NCBI GenBank assembly: GCA_003978475.1
Contig: QNZR01000096.1
Coordinates: 1-14,646 of the forward strand
Length of the DNA: 14,646 nt
Reading direction: 5' to 3'
Origin: Sulfurimonas sp.
GTDB lineage: Bacteria > Campylobacterota > Campylobacteria > Campylobacterales > Sulfurimonadaceae
The first letter of the stretch is position 1. The number at the start of each line of letters is the position of its first letter. The notes under the pieces are model-generated. The model ran no database searches and was not told the DNA's origin. It saw nothing but the letters and a program-made list of their open reading frames with translations. The translations under genes were made by a program, and so were the position numbers. Shown in pieces: positions 7,945 to 13,658 of the stretch.

Positions 7945-8270
7945 GCATGTCTAAAGAGCAACACAGCAGTGAAAATGATACCACCAAAGAGCTCGCATGG
8001 ATGGACTATGAAGGGCTGCTGGATATGGAAGTTGAATTTATCTCCGATCTGGGTCAAACCGCACTCACCATTGCAGAAATTCTAAAACTCGAAAAAGGCT
8101 CGGTGATCGATTTGAAAAAACCTGCCGGTGAGAGCGTTGAGTCTTACGTCAACGGGCGTATTATCGGCAAAGGTGAAGTAATGGTCTATGAAAAAAATCT
8201 TGCCATTCGGATTAATGAAGTTCTCGACTCCAGTGCGGTGCTCTACTATCTCTCAAAAGAAAAACGATGA
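7941..8270 (+). CDS. fliN: Flagellar motor switch protein FliN
   Basis: FliN forms the base of the flagellar C-ring with FliM and FliG and takes part in switching and in docking export substrates. The 109-residue protein has a short polar N-terminus (1-25) and then a SpoA (surface presentation of antigens) domain at about 28-97. Typical family features are LLDMEVEF, LKLEKGSVIDLKKPAGE, VNGRIIGKGEVMVYE and LAIRINEV. The length is normal for short FliN proteins. Two starts are possible: ATG 7941 in the ATGA overlap, and ATG 7947, which sits better behind AAGGA. The stop overlaps the fliO start (ATGA at 8267), so all three genes are probably translationally coupled. Confidence 0.95.
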   Translation: MSMSKEQHSSENDTTKELAWMDYEGLLDMEVEFISDLGQTALTIAEILKLEKGSVIDLKKPAGESVESYVNGRIIGKGEVMVYEKNLAIRINEVLDSSAVLYYLSKEKR

Positions 8271-9127
8271 AACTGCTGCTGCTCATTACCCTTGCTTTTA
8301 CCTGCCTCTACAGTGCCAATATTTTGAGTTACAATATTTACGACCGCACCGACCGGGTTGACATTATGTTTACCTTCGACACTCCCTTTACCGGTACCAT
8401 TACCCAAAAACGCCATAATGACAAACTCATTGTCAAACTTAACAACAGTAGCATTGAATCACCTAAAATTAAAAATATTACCTCAAAATTTGTCTCTAAA
8501 CTGACCATTGCTCCCATTGGTGACGAAGTACAGGTCATTGCCAAAGTACCCCAGAATGTCATCATGAAAGCCTCAAAGACATCGGACGGCTACGGCTTAA
8601 GACTTCGCTTCATGAAAGCGATCAAACCTGCCCTTGAGACACCGGCCGACACACCCGATCTAACACAACTACCGACAAAACCCGACATGGAAATTTCCAC
8701 AAGCTACTTTGTAGTCATTATTTTACTCTTTGTGAGCATTCTGGCACTGCTAATCTTTAAAAAGCGTTTGGGCAATGCCTCGACAACAAACAAGACCTTC
8801 TCGCTTTTCAAAAAAAATTCTGCCTCGCATGATGAGGTCGCCATTCGTTTCCAAAAGTCCATTGATGCTAACAATAAAGTGGTCATGCTGGAATTTGCAC
8901 AAGAAAAATATCTGGTAGTTCTGGGAAATACCAATTTACTTTTAGATAAATTTGATACCTCAAATATCCGTAGCAAGCATGAATTTGAAGAGATGCTCGA
9001 TACCAAGCATCAGGAACTCGATCAATTTTTAAAAATTAAAAAAGAGAGCGAAGCTTTCGAATCATACAAAGACAAAGCCTCCGGCATAGATGCCGTTATT
9101 GATGATTTAGATCTGAAGAAGGCATAA
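8267..9127 (+). CDS. fliO: FliO-like flagellar export protein with a periplasmic domain
   Basis: FliO assists assembly of the FliP/FliQ/FliR gate of the flagellar export apparatus in the inner membrane. The 286-residue product starts with a signal peptide (residues 1-17). A beta-rich periplasmic part follows (18-116; DRTDRVDIMFTFD, DKLIVKLNN) that resembles an AMIN-type domain. Next come a proline-rich linker, a single membrane helix at 147-165 (FVVIILLFVSILALLIF) with the positive residues KKR after it, and a cytoplasmic FliO-like core at about 203-228 (KVVMLEFAQEKYLVVLG). The tail from 235 is charged and helical. FliO of Helicobacter also has a large periplasmic part, and C. jejuni has a membrane-protein gene just after fliN, as I recall. 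FliO is poorly conserved, so the name rests on topology, core pattern and position. No Shine-Dalgarno is seen, so translation is probably coupled to fliN. Confidence 0.65.
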   Translation: MKLLLLITLAFTCLYSANILSYNIYDRTDRVDIMFTFDTPFTGTITQKRHNDKLIVKLNNSSIESPKIKNITSKFVSKLTIAPIGDEVQVIAKVPQNVIMKASKTSDGYGLRLRFMKAIKPALETPADTPDLTQLPTKPDMEISTSYFVVIILLFVSILALLIFKKRLGNASTTNKTFSLFKKNSASHDEVAIRFQKSIDANNKVVMLEFAQEKYLVVLGNTNLLLDKFDTSNIRSKHEFEEMLDTKHQELDQFLKIKKESEAFESYKDKASGIDAVIDDLDLKKA

Positions 9128-10061
9128 AAAACTCATGCAACACCCTACGAAACGCTACGGGATCAGTCATCGTATTGACCGTGTTGCGTAATGCCGAAGC
9201 ATCCCGATAGCCTCCCTTGGAGTAGGTATGGACATGTTTTCGGAACATCACGACGCCATGACTGCCGTAAAACGCCAGCATCTTGTCAAAGTGTTCCATA
9301 ATAATGGTGTGCTTTAAAGCAGCATCAACATGAGCTTCGCCACTTTTTAGCTGATGAAAGATCCATGGTTTCCCTACCGCTCCGCGCCCTATCATTACCC
9401 CGTCGGCCTGCGTATGTTGCAATACCCATTGTGCTTTTTCAAATGAATCAATATCACCATTGGCAATCACAGGAATAGAGAGTATTGCTTTCATGTCCGC
9501 AATGGCATCGTAATCGACTGCCGCTTTAAACTTTCCGGCACGAGTACGTCCGTGCACCGCAATAAAATCGGCACCGCTGTCTTGAACGACTCTGGCAATT
9601 TCCAAATGATTTTTCGCTTCAAAGCCCAAACGTACTTTAACGCTGGTCAGCGATTTATTGGAGTGTTTTTTGATTGTTTCAATCAGCCGACCCATCTGAG
9701 GCAGATCACGAAGCAGTGAGCTTCCTGAACCGTGTCCCACAACTTTGGGTACAGGACAGCCACAGTTAAAGTCAATAATATCAATACCATCTTGATCATT
9801 TAAAACCGAAACAGCCTCTTGCAGTACCGATACCTCTGCTCCAGAGAGTTGAACCGAATACGGCGTCTCATTGGGACTTTTTTTAAGCATATGAAATGTT
9901 TTTTGGGAGTGGTGTGCCAAAGCGTTGGAGCTGATCATCTCACTGACCGTCAAATCGGCACCAAATTTTTTAACCACACTGCGAAACGGTAAATCGGTAA
10001 AACCCGCCAAAGGTGCCAGTACATAAACAGGGCCATCGGAAAAGAGCTGTCGTAACATCAT
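9096..10061 (-). CDS. dusB: tRNA-dihydrouridine synthase, DusB type
   Basis: This FMN enzyme reduces uridine to dihydrouridine in tRNA D-loops using NADPH. The 321-residue TIM-barrel protein has the FMN-site start LAPLAGFTDLPFR (15-27), the catalytic cysteine motif FNCGCPVPKV (98-107, active C102), KVRLGF (142-147), VHGRTR, IPVIANGDI and IGRGAVGKPW. The GSGSSLL after the cysteine loop favours the DusB group. The two leading ATGs at 10061 and 10058 are both possible, and the GAGG site sits better for the second. The 3' end overlaps the convergent fliO by 32 bp. A terminator-like hairpin lies upstream, so it may depend on read-through or a promoter I cannot see. It corresponds in position to C. 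jejuni Cj0123c. Confidence 0.95.
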   Translation of the reverse strand: MMLRQLFSDGPVYVLAPLAGFTDLPFRSVVKKFGADLTVSEMISSNALAHHSQKTFHMLKKSPNETPYSVQLSGAEVSVLQEAVSVLNDQDGIDIIDFNCGCPVPKVVGHGSGSSLLRDLPQMGRLIETIKKHSNKSLTSVKVRLGFEAKNHLEIARVVQDSGADFIAVHGRTRAGKFKAAVDYDAIADMKAILSIPVIANGDIDSFEKAQWVLQHTQADGVMIGRGAVGKPWIFHQLKSGEAHVDAALKHTIIMEHFDKMLAFYGSHGVVMFRKHVHTYSKGGYRDASALRNTVNTMTDPVAFRRVLHEFFMPSSDLNHQ

Positions 10062-10092
10062 GCCTCAATAGTAATATTTTTGGAAGCGTCGC

Positions 10093-10122
10093 AAAAAAGC
10101 ACTAAGAGTGTTAGACACTCTT
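10093..10122 (-). terminator. Rho-independent-type terminator ahead of dusB
   Basis: On the minus strand AAGAGTGT-CTA-ACACTCTT forms a perfect 8-bp stem with a 3-nt loop (10122 to 10104). A T6 tract follows at 10098-10093 after a 5-nt gap. It lies 7 nt after the stop of the membrane-protein gene, so it probably ends much of the accD operon transcript. There is no T tract in the plus direction. The short gap and modest G+C suggest partial efficiency. Confidence 0.6.
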
Positions 10123-10129
10123 GAACAGA

Positions 10130-11143
10130 CTAAACAAACAGTTTGATATCAAAATGTTTGTTCGCCTCTTTTAAAGCACGGTACGCTTTAAACTTTAGGA
10201 AATCCTCGGCCTGGGAGTTATCCAGCATCTCATTGGCAAGGTCAATCATCTCTACATCATATAGTGTATAAATGTATGCCGAGAGTGCTTTGCCATCTTT
10301 TTCGGAAAGTTTTTCAAAAAGCTTAATGCGCTGATCAGGAATCATATTATTTGCCAAAATAGCAGAAATGTCAATATAATCCTTCTCACGCAGTTCCATA
10401 CCGTCCATTAGCTCAATCAGCTGTTCATTGGAGATGTCAAGAGCATTTTTGTCGGCATTAATACGTCCAATAATCGTGCACAAAGATGCTTTGTCCATAT
10501 GCTCTTTGTATTTAATGAGAGTATCAAGCTTTGCTGTCGTAATAAGGTCATTATAGGCAACCTTTTGATGCTCCGGTGTATAGCGCTTGGAATCATTTAA
10601 AATGCTCTCCGCCGACACATCACCTTTTCGGTAACGGTTAAACTGATTTTGCACCACTAACGGATTTGTCGGCAGGAGATGGTACTTACTCAGGTCTACG
10701 ACATTCCCGGCCTGAAGCTCACGAAGTGTCTCCAGCGTTTTGTCAATTTTCTCGTTTCCGGAGACATAAAGTTTTTCCGGCGGTACAATTTTGCTACCGC
10801 CTAAAACCGTTCCCAAAAGTTTATAACGCTCGGTTTTATAATCCGGGTTATTATTGCTTTTGCCCAAAAAGGCATCCGAAATGGATGCAATAAGCTTCTC
10901 ATAATCTTTTTTGAAGGCACGAAGTTTTAAGCTGCCCACCATATTGTAAAATATCATATGCAACAGTGTCGCCACAAACAGCAGAAACATTGGCAAAATA
11001 GCCCATAGCGCAACCGGCATCGGAGGAAGGTGCACACCAAAAAAGTCTATACTTGTAACATCTTGCGATACGTATGAATAGACATACCAGCCTACCAAAC
11101 CCATCAACATTAATGCAGCGACAAAATAACGTTTTATATGCAT
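10130..11143 (-). CDS. Conserved epsilonproteobacterial two-TM membrane protein
   Basis: The function is unknown. The ATG at 11143 gives 337 residues and has AAAGGAG six bases upstream. A GTG at 11146 is less well spaced. The N-terminus has two membrane helices at about 5-24 and 43-68, separated by a short loop (SQDVTSIDFFGVHLPP) probably in the periplasm. The remaining 270 residues are cytoplasmic, helical and rich in charge, with no enzyme motif I can identify. It sits 15 nt after the dksA-like gene in one operon and corresponds in order to the C. jejuni membrane protein Cj0124c, so it appears to be a lineage-conserved companion of dksA and dusB. Possible roles linked to membrane stress or cell growth cannot be distinguished from the sequence. 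Confidence 0.9.
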   Translation of the reverse strand: MHIKRYFVAALMLMGLVGWYVYSYVSQDVTSIDFFGVHLPPMPVALWAILPMFLLFVATLLHMIFYNMVGSLKLRAFKKDYEKLIASISDAFLGKSNNNPDYKTERYKLLGTVLGGSKIVPPEKLYVSGNEKIDKTLETLRELQAGNVVDLSKYHLLPTNPLVVQNQFNRYRKGDVSAESILNDSKRYTPEHQKVAYNDLITTAKLDTLIKYKEHMDKASLCTIIGRINADKNALDISNEQLIELMDGMELREKDYIDISAILANNMIPDQRIKLFEKLSEKDGKALSAYIYTLYDVEMIDLANEMLDNSQAEDFLKFKAYRALKEANKHFDIKLFV

Positions 11144-11158
11144 CACACTCTCCTTTGC

Positions 11159-11512
11159 TTACCCTTGGTTTTTTTCTGCAATCTCTCGACAATCAATGCA
11201 ATACTTGGCATGTGCTTTAACTTTCAGTCGCTGAAAACCGATTTCTTCTTCACACATTACACAGATTCCATACTCGCCATTCTTTATTTTAGCTAAAGCA
11301 AGGTCTATCTCTGCTAATTCCAGCTCTTGCTGTTCACCAATAGCACTCTCGACAAGATTATTGTTACTAACAGAAGCATAATCACCCTCATCATTAAGTT
11401 CACAGGAACGTAATTGGGCAATCTCCTCTTTCACACCATCAAGATTTTTAATTATTTGATCACGCCTGTCTTTTAATATGGCTTCAAAATATTCTAATTC
11501 ATTTTCTCTCAC
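11159..11512 (-). CDS. dksA: DksA-like C4 zinc-finger transcription factor
   Basis: DksA-family proteins insert a coiled coil into the secondary channel of RNA polymerase and modulate rRNA and stress promoters, usually with ppGpp. The 117-residue protein has a predicted coiled coil (about 5-75) with the tip motif DxxDxA at D41, D44 and A46, the acidic residues needed for activity in E. coli DksA. A complete zinc finger follows (C84, C87, C105, C108). It is shorter than E. coli DksA (151 residues). It starts with GTG at 11512, five bases after GGAG, and no in-frame ATG fits. The gap from rlmH is only 9 nt and the ribosome site overlaps the rlmH stop region, indicating an operon. It corresponds to C. 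jejuni Cj0125c. Confidence 0.92.
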   Translation of the reverse strand: MRENELEYFEAILKDRRDQIIKNLDGVKEEIAQLRSCELNDEGDYASVSNNNLVESAIGEQQELELAEIDLALAKIKNGEYGICVMCEEEIGFQRLKVKAHAKYCIDCREIAEKNQG

Positions 11513-11521
11513 CGATTCTCC

Positions 11522-11980
11522 TTATTTATGGTAGGGGTGATTATGTAACAGGGTCAATCCACGATAAATCTGCTCCAGCACCACGACTTTAGCAATTTTA
11601 TGACTCATTGTCAATTTACCCAGACTGATAACTTTGTCACATCGATTTACAAAGGTATCTTCAAATCCATAGGCACCGCCTAAAAAAAAATTCACCGCCA
11701 TTCTATCACTTAATAGCTTACTAAATTCAAAACTATCAATTATTTTTCCATCAGGATGCAACGCAATGGCATATCCACCCGTTATATATGGCGAAAAAAC
11801 ATTGGAATAAGCCGACTGTGCGGCACTTTGAGAGATGGTGTGTGCTTTGGTAACTTCTTTGGGAAACAGTTCAATATCTTCTATGGTTGCAAACTTGGAA
11901 ATCCTCTTTTTCAGTTCACTATTGAGCGGTTCATAAAACGAACGCTCTTTTTTGGCAATTGAGTAGAGATTAACTTTCAT
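11522..11980 (-). CDS. rlmH: 23S rRNA m3-pseudouridine-1915 methyltransferase RlmH
   Basis: RlmH is a SPOUT methyltransferase that uses SAM to methylate pseudouridine 1915 in helix 69 of 23S rRNA on the assembled 70S ribosome. The 152 residues match the family length. The SAM-binding trefoil-knot region includes FLGGAYGF (99-106) and SLGKLTMSHKIAKVVVLEQIYRG, and the C-terminus ends with the family hallmark HPYHK (148-152). The gene start overlaps the last 11 nt of thiE and has no clear Shine-Dalgarno, so translation is probably coupled. It corresponds to Cj0126c in C. jejuni. Confidence 0.96.
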   Translation of the reverse strand: MKVNLYSIAKKERSFYEPLNSELKKRISKFATIEDIELFPKEVTKAHTISQSAAQSAYSNVFSPYITGGYAIALHPDGKIIDSFEFSKLLSDRMAVNFFLGGAYGFEDTFVNRCDKVISLGKLTMSHKIAKVVVLEQIYRGLTLLHNHPYHK

Positions 11981-12533
11981 ACAGAGCAGAACCTATGACA
12001 CGATAGGTAACATGCGCAAATGTGTCATCAAATCGTACCCCGCCGATTGCCGCAACATCATGAGTAGAAAGTGCTGCCAATGCATCGAGCCTGTCTCCTA
12101 AAACGGTTGAAACCGCTTTAGTAGCACTGGGACGGTACGCCCCCAAACCCACATAGGTAACATCCCAGTCATTTGCCTGAAGAATCTCCGCCCTATTGTG
12201 CGTCGAAACGCCCAGCCATTTCTCCTTTCCAATATGCTGACGCACCATCATAATCGCCCTCGTCGGATCAGTATCAATTTTTTGTAAATCCTCTTGTCCC
12301 AAATGCACCCCGTCACAAAATGAGACCAACTCCAGCGCATCATTGACAATTAAAATGCCATCCCACTGTTGTCGCAACGCAATCAGCGCCTTTTTGACCA
12401 CACGTTGGTCTGAGCATTTGTTGCGATACTGAATAATCGTGGCATGATGCTTTTGGCACAGCGTCACAAATGCCTCCAAATCAAGACCCCTGGCATCAAG
12501 GGTCTCCTGGTCACATAAAGCATATAACGGCAT
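11970..12533 (-). CDS. thiE: Thiamine phosphate synthase, short divergent form
   Basis: ThiE joins HMP pyrophosphate and the thiazole phosphate to make thiamine phosphate. The 187-residue TIM-barrel protein is somewhat shorter than the usual 200-220. Family motifs are present: QYRNK (35-39; the QxRxK phosphate-binding residues), VND (63-65), GVHLGQED (75-82), GVSTHN (108-113), VGLGAYRPSATK (128-139) in place of the common GPxxxTxTK, and AIGGV (162-166). The related tautomerase TenI shares the fold, but the QxRxK and SATK residues favour ThiE. No other thi gene is in the window. It lies 10 nt after accD with a poor ribosome site and overlaps rlmH by 11 nt. C. jejuni lacks a gene at this position, as I recall. 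Confidence 0.85.
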   Translation of the reverse strand: MPLYALCDQETLDARGLDLEAFVTLCQKHHATIIQYRNKCSDQRVVKKALIALRQQWDGILIVNDALELVSFCDGVHLGQEDLQKIDTDPTRAIMMVRQHIGKEKWLGVSTHNRAEILQANDWDVTYVGLGAYRPSATKAVSTVLGDRLDALAALSTHDVAAIGGVRFDDTFAHVTYRVIGSALYES

Positions 12534-12543
12534 TGATTCGGGC

Positions 12544-13383
12544 TTAATTGTTCATAAACATTTTAAGTAAATCGGCGAGTGTGTCTTTCATCTCATTACG
12601 ATCAACAATCATATCAATCGAACCTTTTTCAAGTAAAAATTCCGCCCGCTGAAAACCGCTAGGAAGGTCCGAGCCAATCGTCTGCTGAATGACGCGTGCA
12701 CCGGCAAAACCAATCAGCGCACCGGGTTCGGCAATAATAATATCACCCAACATAGCAAAAGAAGCACTCACACCGCCCATGGTCGGATCGGTTAAGAGTG
12801 AAATGTACGGGAGCCGGTGTTCAGCCAAACGGGCAAGAGCGGCCGATGTTTTGCTCATCTGCATCAAAGAGTACGTACTCTCTTGCATTCGGGCACCGCC
12901 GCTGGCGCTAATAATAATGAGACCGCAATGATTGTCAATAGCACGATTCACCGCACGTACGATTTTTTCACCTTCAACAGATCCGAGTGAACCACCCATA
13001 AAAGCAAAATCAAAGACCACCAACTCAACGGGAAGACCGTTAATGGTGCACGAACCGCTAATCACCGAGGAAGATCGTCCTGTCTTTTTCACAGCCTCTT
13101 CAATGCGTTTGGCATAACTTTTTTTGTCGACGAATTTTAAAGGGTCAACCGGTTTTAAACCGGCATCGAATTCTATAAAACTGCCGTCATCAGCAATAAT
13201 AGAGATGCGCTCCTCGACACCGATACGAATATGATTGGAACATTTAGGGCAGACATAATTCTGCTTCTCAATCTCTTTGTAGTACATTAATGCTTCACAT
13301 GATTTACACTTAATCCAATGTGAGGGCGCTTCGTTATGATGTGGCTGATTCTTTTTGGAACTAAAAAAATCCAATAAATTCAT
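12544..13383 (-). CDS. accD: Acetyl-CoA carboxylase carboxyltransferase subunit beta
   Basis: AccD pairs with AccA to transfer the carboxyl group from biotin to acetyl-CoA, making malonyl-CoA for fatty acid synthesis. The 279 residues match the family. The N-terminal zinc ribbon has C26/C29 and C45/C48. The crotonase-fold domain follows, with oxyanion and CoA-site glycines in SGGARMQE (161-168) and TMGGVSAS (201-208), and the signature DPTMGG. The end, ASFAMLGDIIIAEPGALIGF and VIQQTIG, is typical. AAGGGG lies 7 nt before the ATG. It is the first gene of the thiE-rlmH-dksA operon. Its promoter at 13514-13519 implies a leader of about 120 nt that can form several hairpins. It corresponds to Cj0127c. 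Confidence 0.97.
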   Translation of the reverse strand: MNLLDFFSSKKNQPHHNEAPSHWIKCKSCEALMYYKEIEKQNYVCPKCSNHIRIGVEERISIIADDGSFIEFDAGLKPVDPLKFVDKKSYAKRIEEAVKKTGRSSSVISGSCTINGLPVELVVFDFAFMGGSLGSVEGEKIVRAVNRAIDNHCGLIIISASGGARMQESTYSLMQMSKTSAALARLAEHRLPYISLLTDPTMGGVSASFAMLGDIIIAEPGALIGFAGARVIQQTIGSDLPSGFQRAEFLLEKGSIDMIVDRNEMKDTLADLLKMFMNN

Positions 13384-13507
13384 TAAGACCCCTTAAAATT
13401 TGCAAATAATGCGGAGATTTTGTCAGGAACATCCCGCTTTTTAGCGACAAGCACGCTCAAGCACGCTACTATTTGCCTCTAAAACAGACCTGTTTTTATA
13501 CTCATAA
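13384..13507 (-). promoter_or_regulatory. Structured 5' leader of accD
   Basis: If transcription starts near 13507, the accD mRNA has a leader of about 124 nt. In RNA sense it contains a hairpin AAAACA-GGTC-TGTTTT (13496-13481), a tandem 10-mer AGCGTGCTTG, a hairpin CGCT-AAAA-AGCG (13446-13435), and a longer stem GCGGGAT with ATCTCCGC (13437-13411, one bulge). The last two share bases and so exclude each other, as in an attenuator or switch. No known riboswitch consensus is recognised. Confidence 0.35.
13448..13467. repeat. Tandem 10-bp repeat in the accD leader
   Basis: Two perfect adjacent copies of CAAGCACGCT (13448-13457 and 13458-13467). Each copy contains AGCG on the minus strand and could pair with the single CGCT at 13446-13443, giving alternative hairpins. 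Confidence 0.8.
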
Positions 13508-13513
13508 TTACGA

Positions 13514-13519
13514 ATTGTA
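13514..13519 (-). promoter_or_regulatory. -10 box of the accD operon
   Basis: The minus strand has TACAAT preceded by TTGATATCTA, T8 and AGG. A -10 box behind a T-rich tract is the known sigma70 promoter form in Campylobacter. TTGATA could act as a -35 box but would be only 15 nt away. Transcription would start near 13507. Confidence 0.55.
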
Positions 13520-13599
13520 CCTAAAAAAAATAGATATCAAGACTTTTTATCCACCAAAATTGATGTCACGCCCATTCTATTTTAAAGGTACCTCTGTAT

Positions 13600-13613
13600 T
13601 TTTACATGTAAAA
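13600..13613. repeat. Palindrome TTTTACATGTAAAA, copy 3 (intergenic)
   Basis: A 14-bp perfect palindrome between accD and gltD that contains the same 12-bp core as the copies in uvrA and the TSUP gene. It lies about 80 bp upstream of the accD -10 box and about 40 bp after the gltD stop. It could be an operator, a weak terminator stem or a genome-wide motif. Confidence 0.6.
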
Positions 13614-13620
13614 CGATAAC

Positions 13621-13658
13621 TGCAATAAACGATTCATCGATTCGTAGTATTTATTGCA
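13621..13658 (-). terminator. Inverted repeat over the gltD stop, possible weak terminator
   Basis: TGCAATAAA at 13621-13629 and TTTATTGCA at 13650-13658 are perfect 9-bp arms around a 20-nt loop. The loop contains CGATTC twice and can pair further (ACGA with TCGT). The right arm covers the gltD stop codon. On the minus strand it is followed by GTTATCG and then TTTT, which is a poor U-tract, and the stem is AT-rich, so terminator function is uncertain. Confidence 0.35.

Noticed and set aside
13503..13505. Eight-codon leader peptide ATG AGT ATA to TAG in the accD leader
   Set aside because: It starts only a few bases after the predicted transcription start, has no ribosome site, and lacks a run of one amino acid that would suggest attenuation.
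13384..13650. Possible small RNA gene (4.5S, 6S or tmRNA) between gltD and accD
   Set aside because: None of the conserved 4.5S loop, tmRNA tag or 6S core patterns is visible. A leader with promoter explains the region better.
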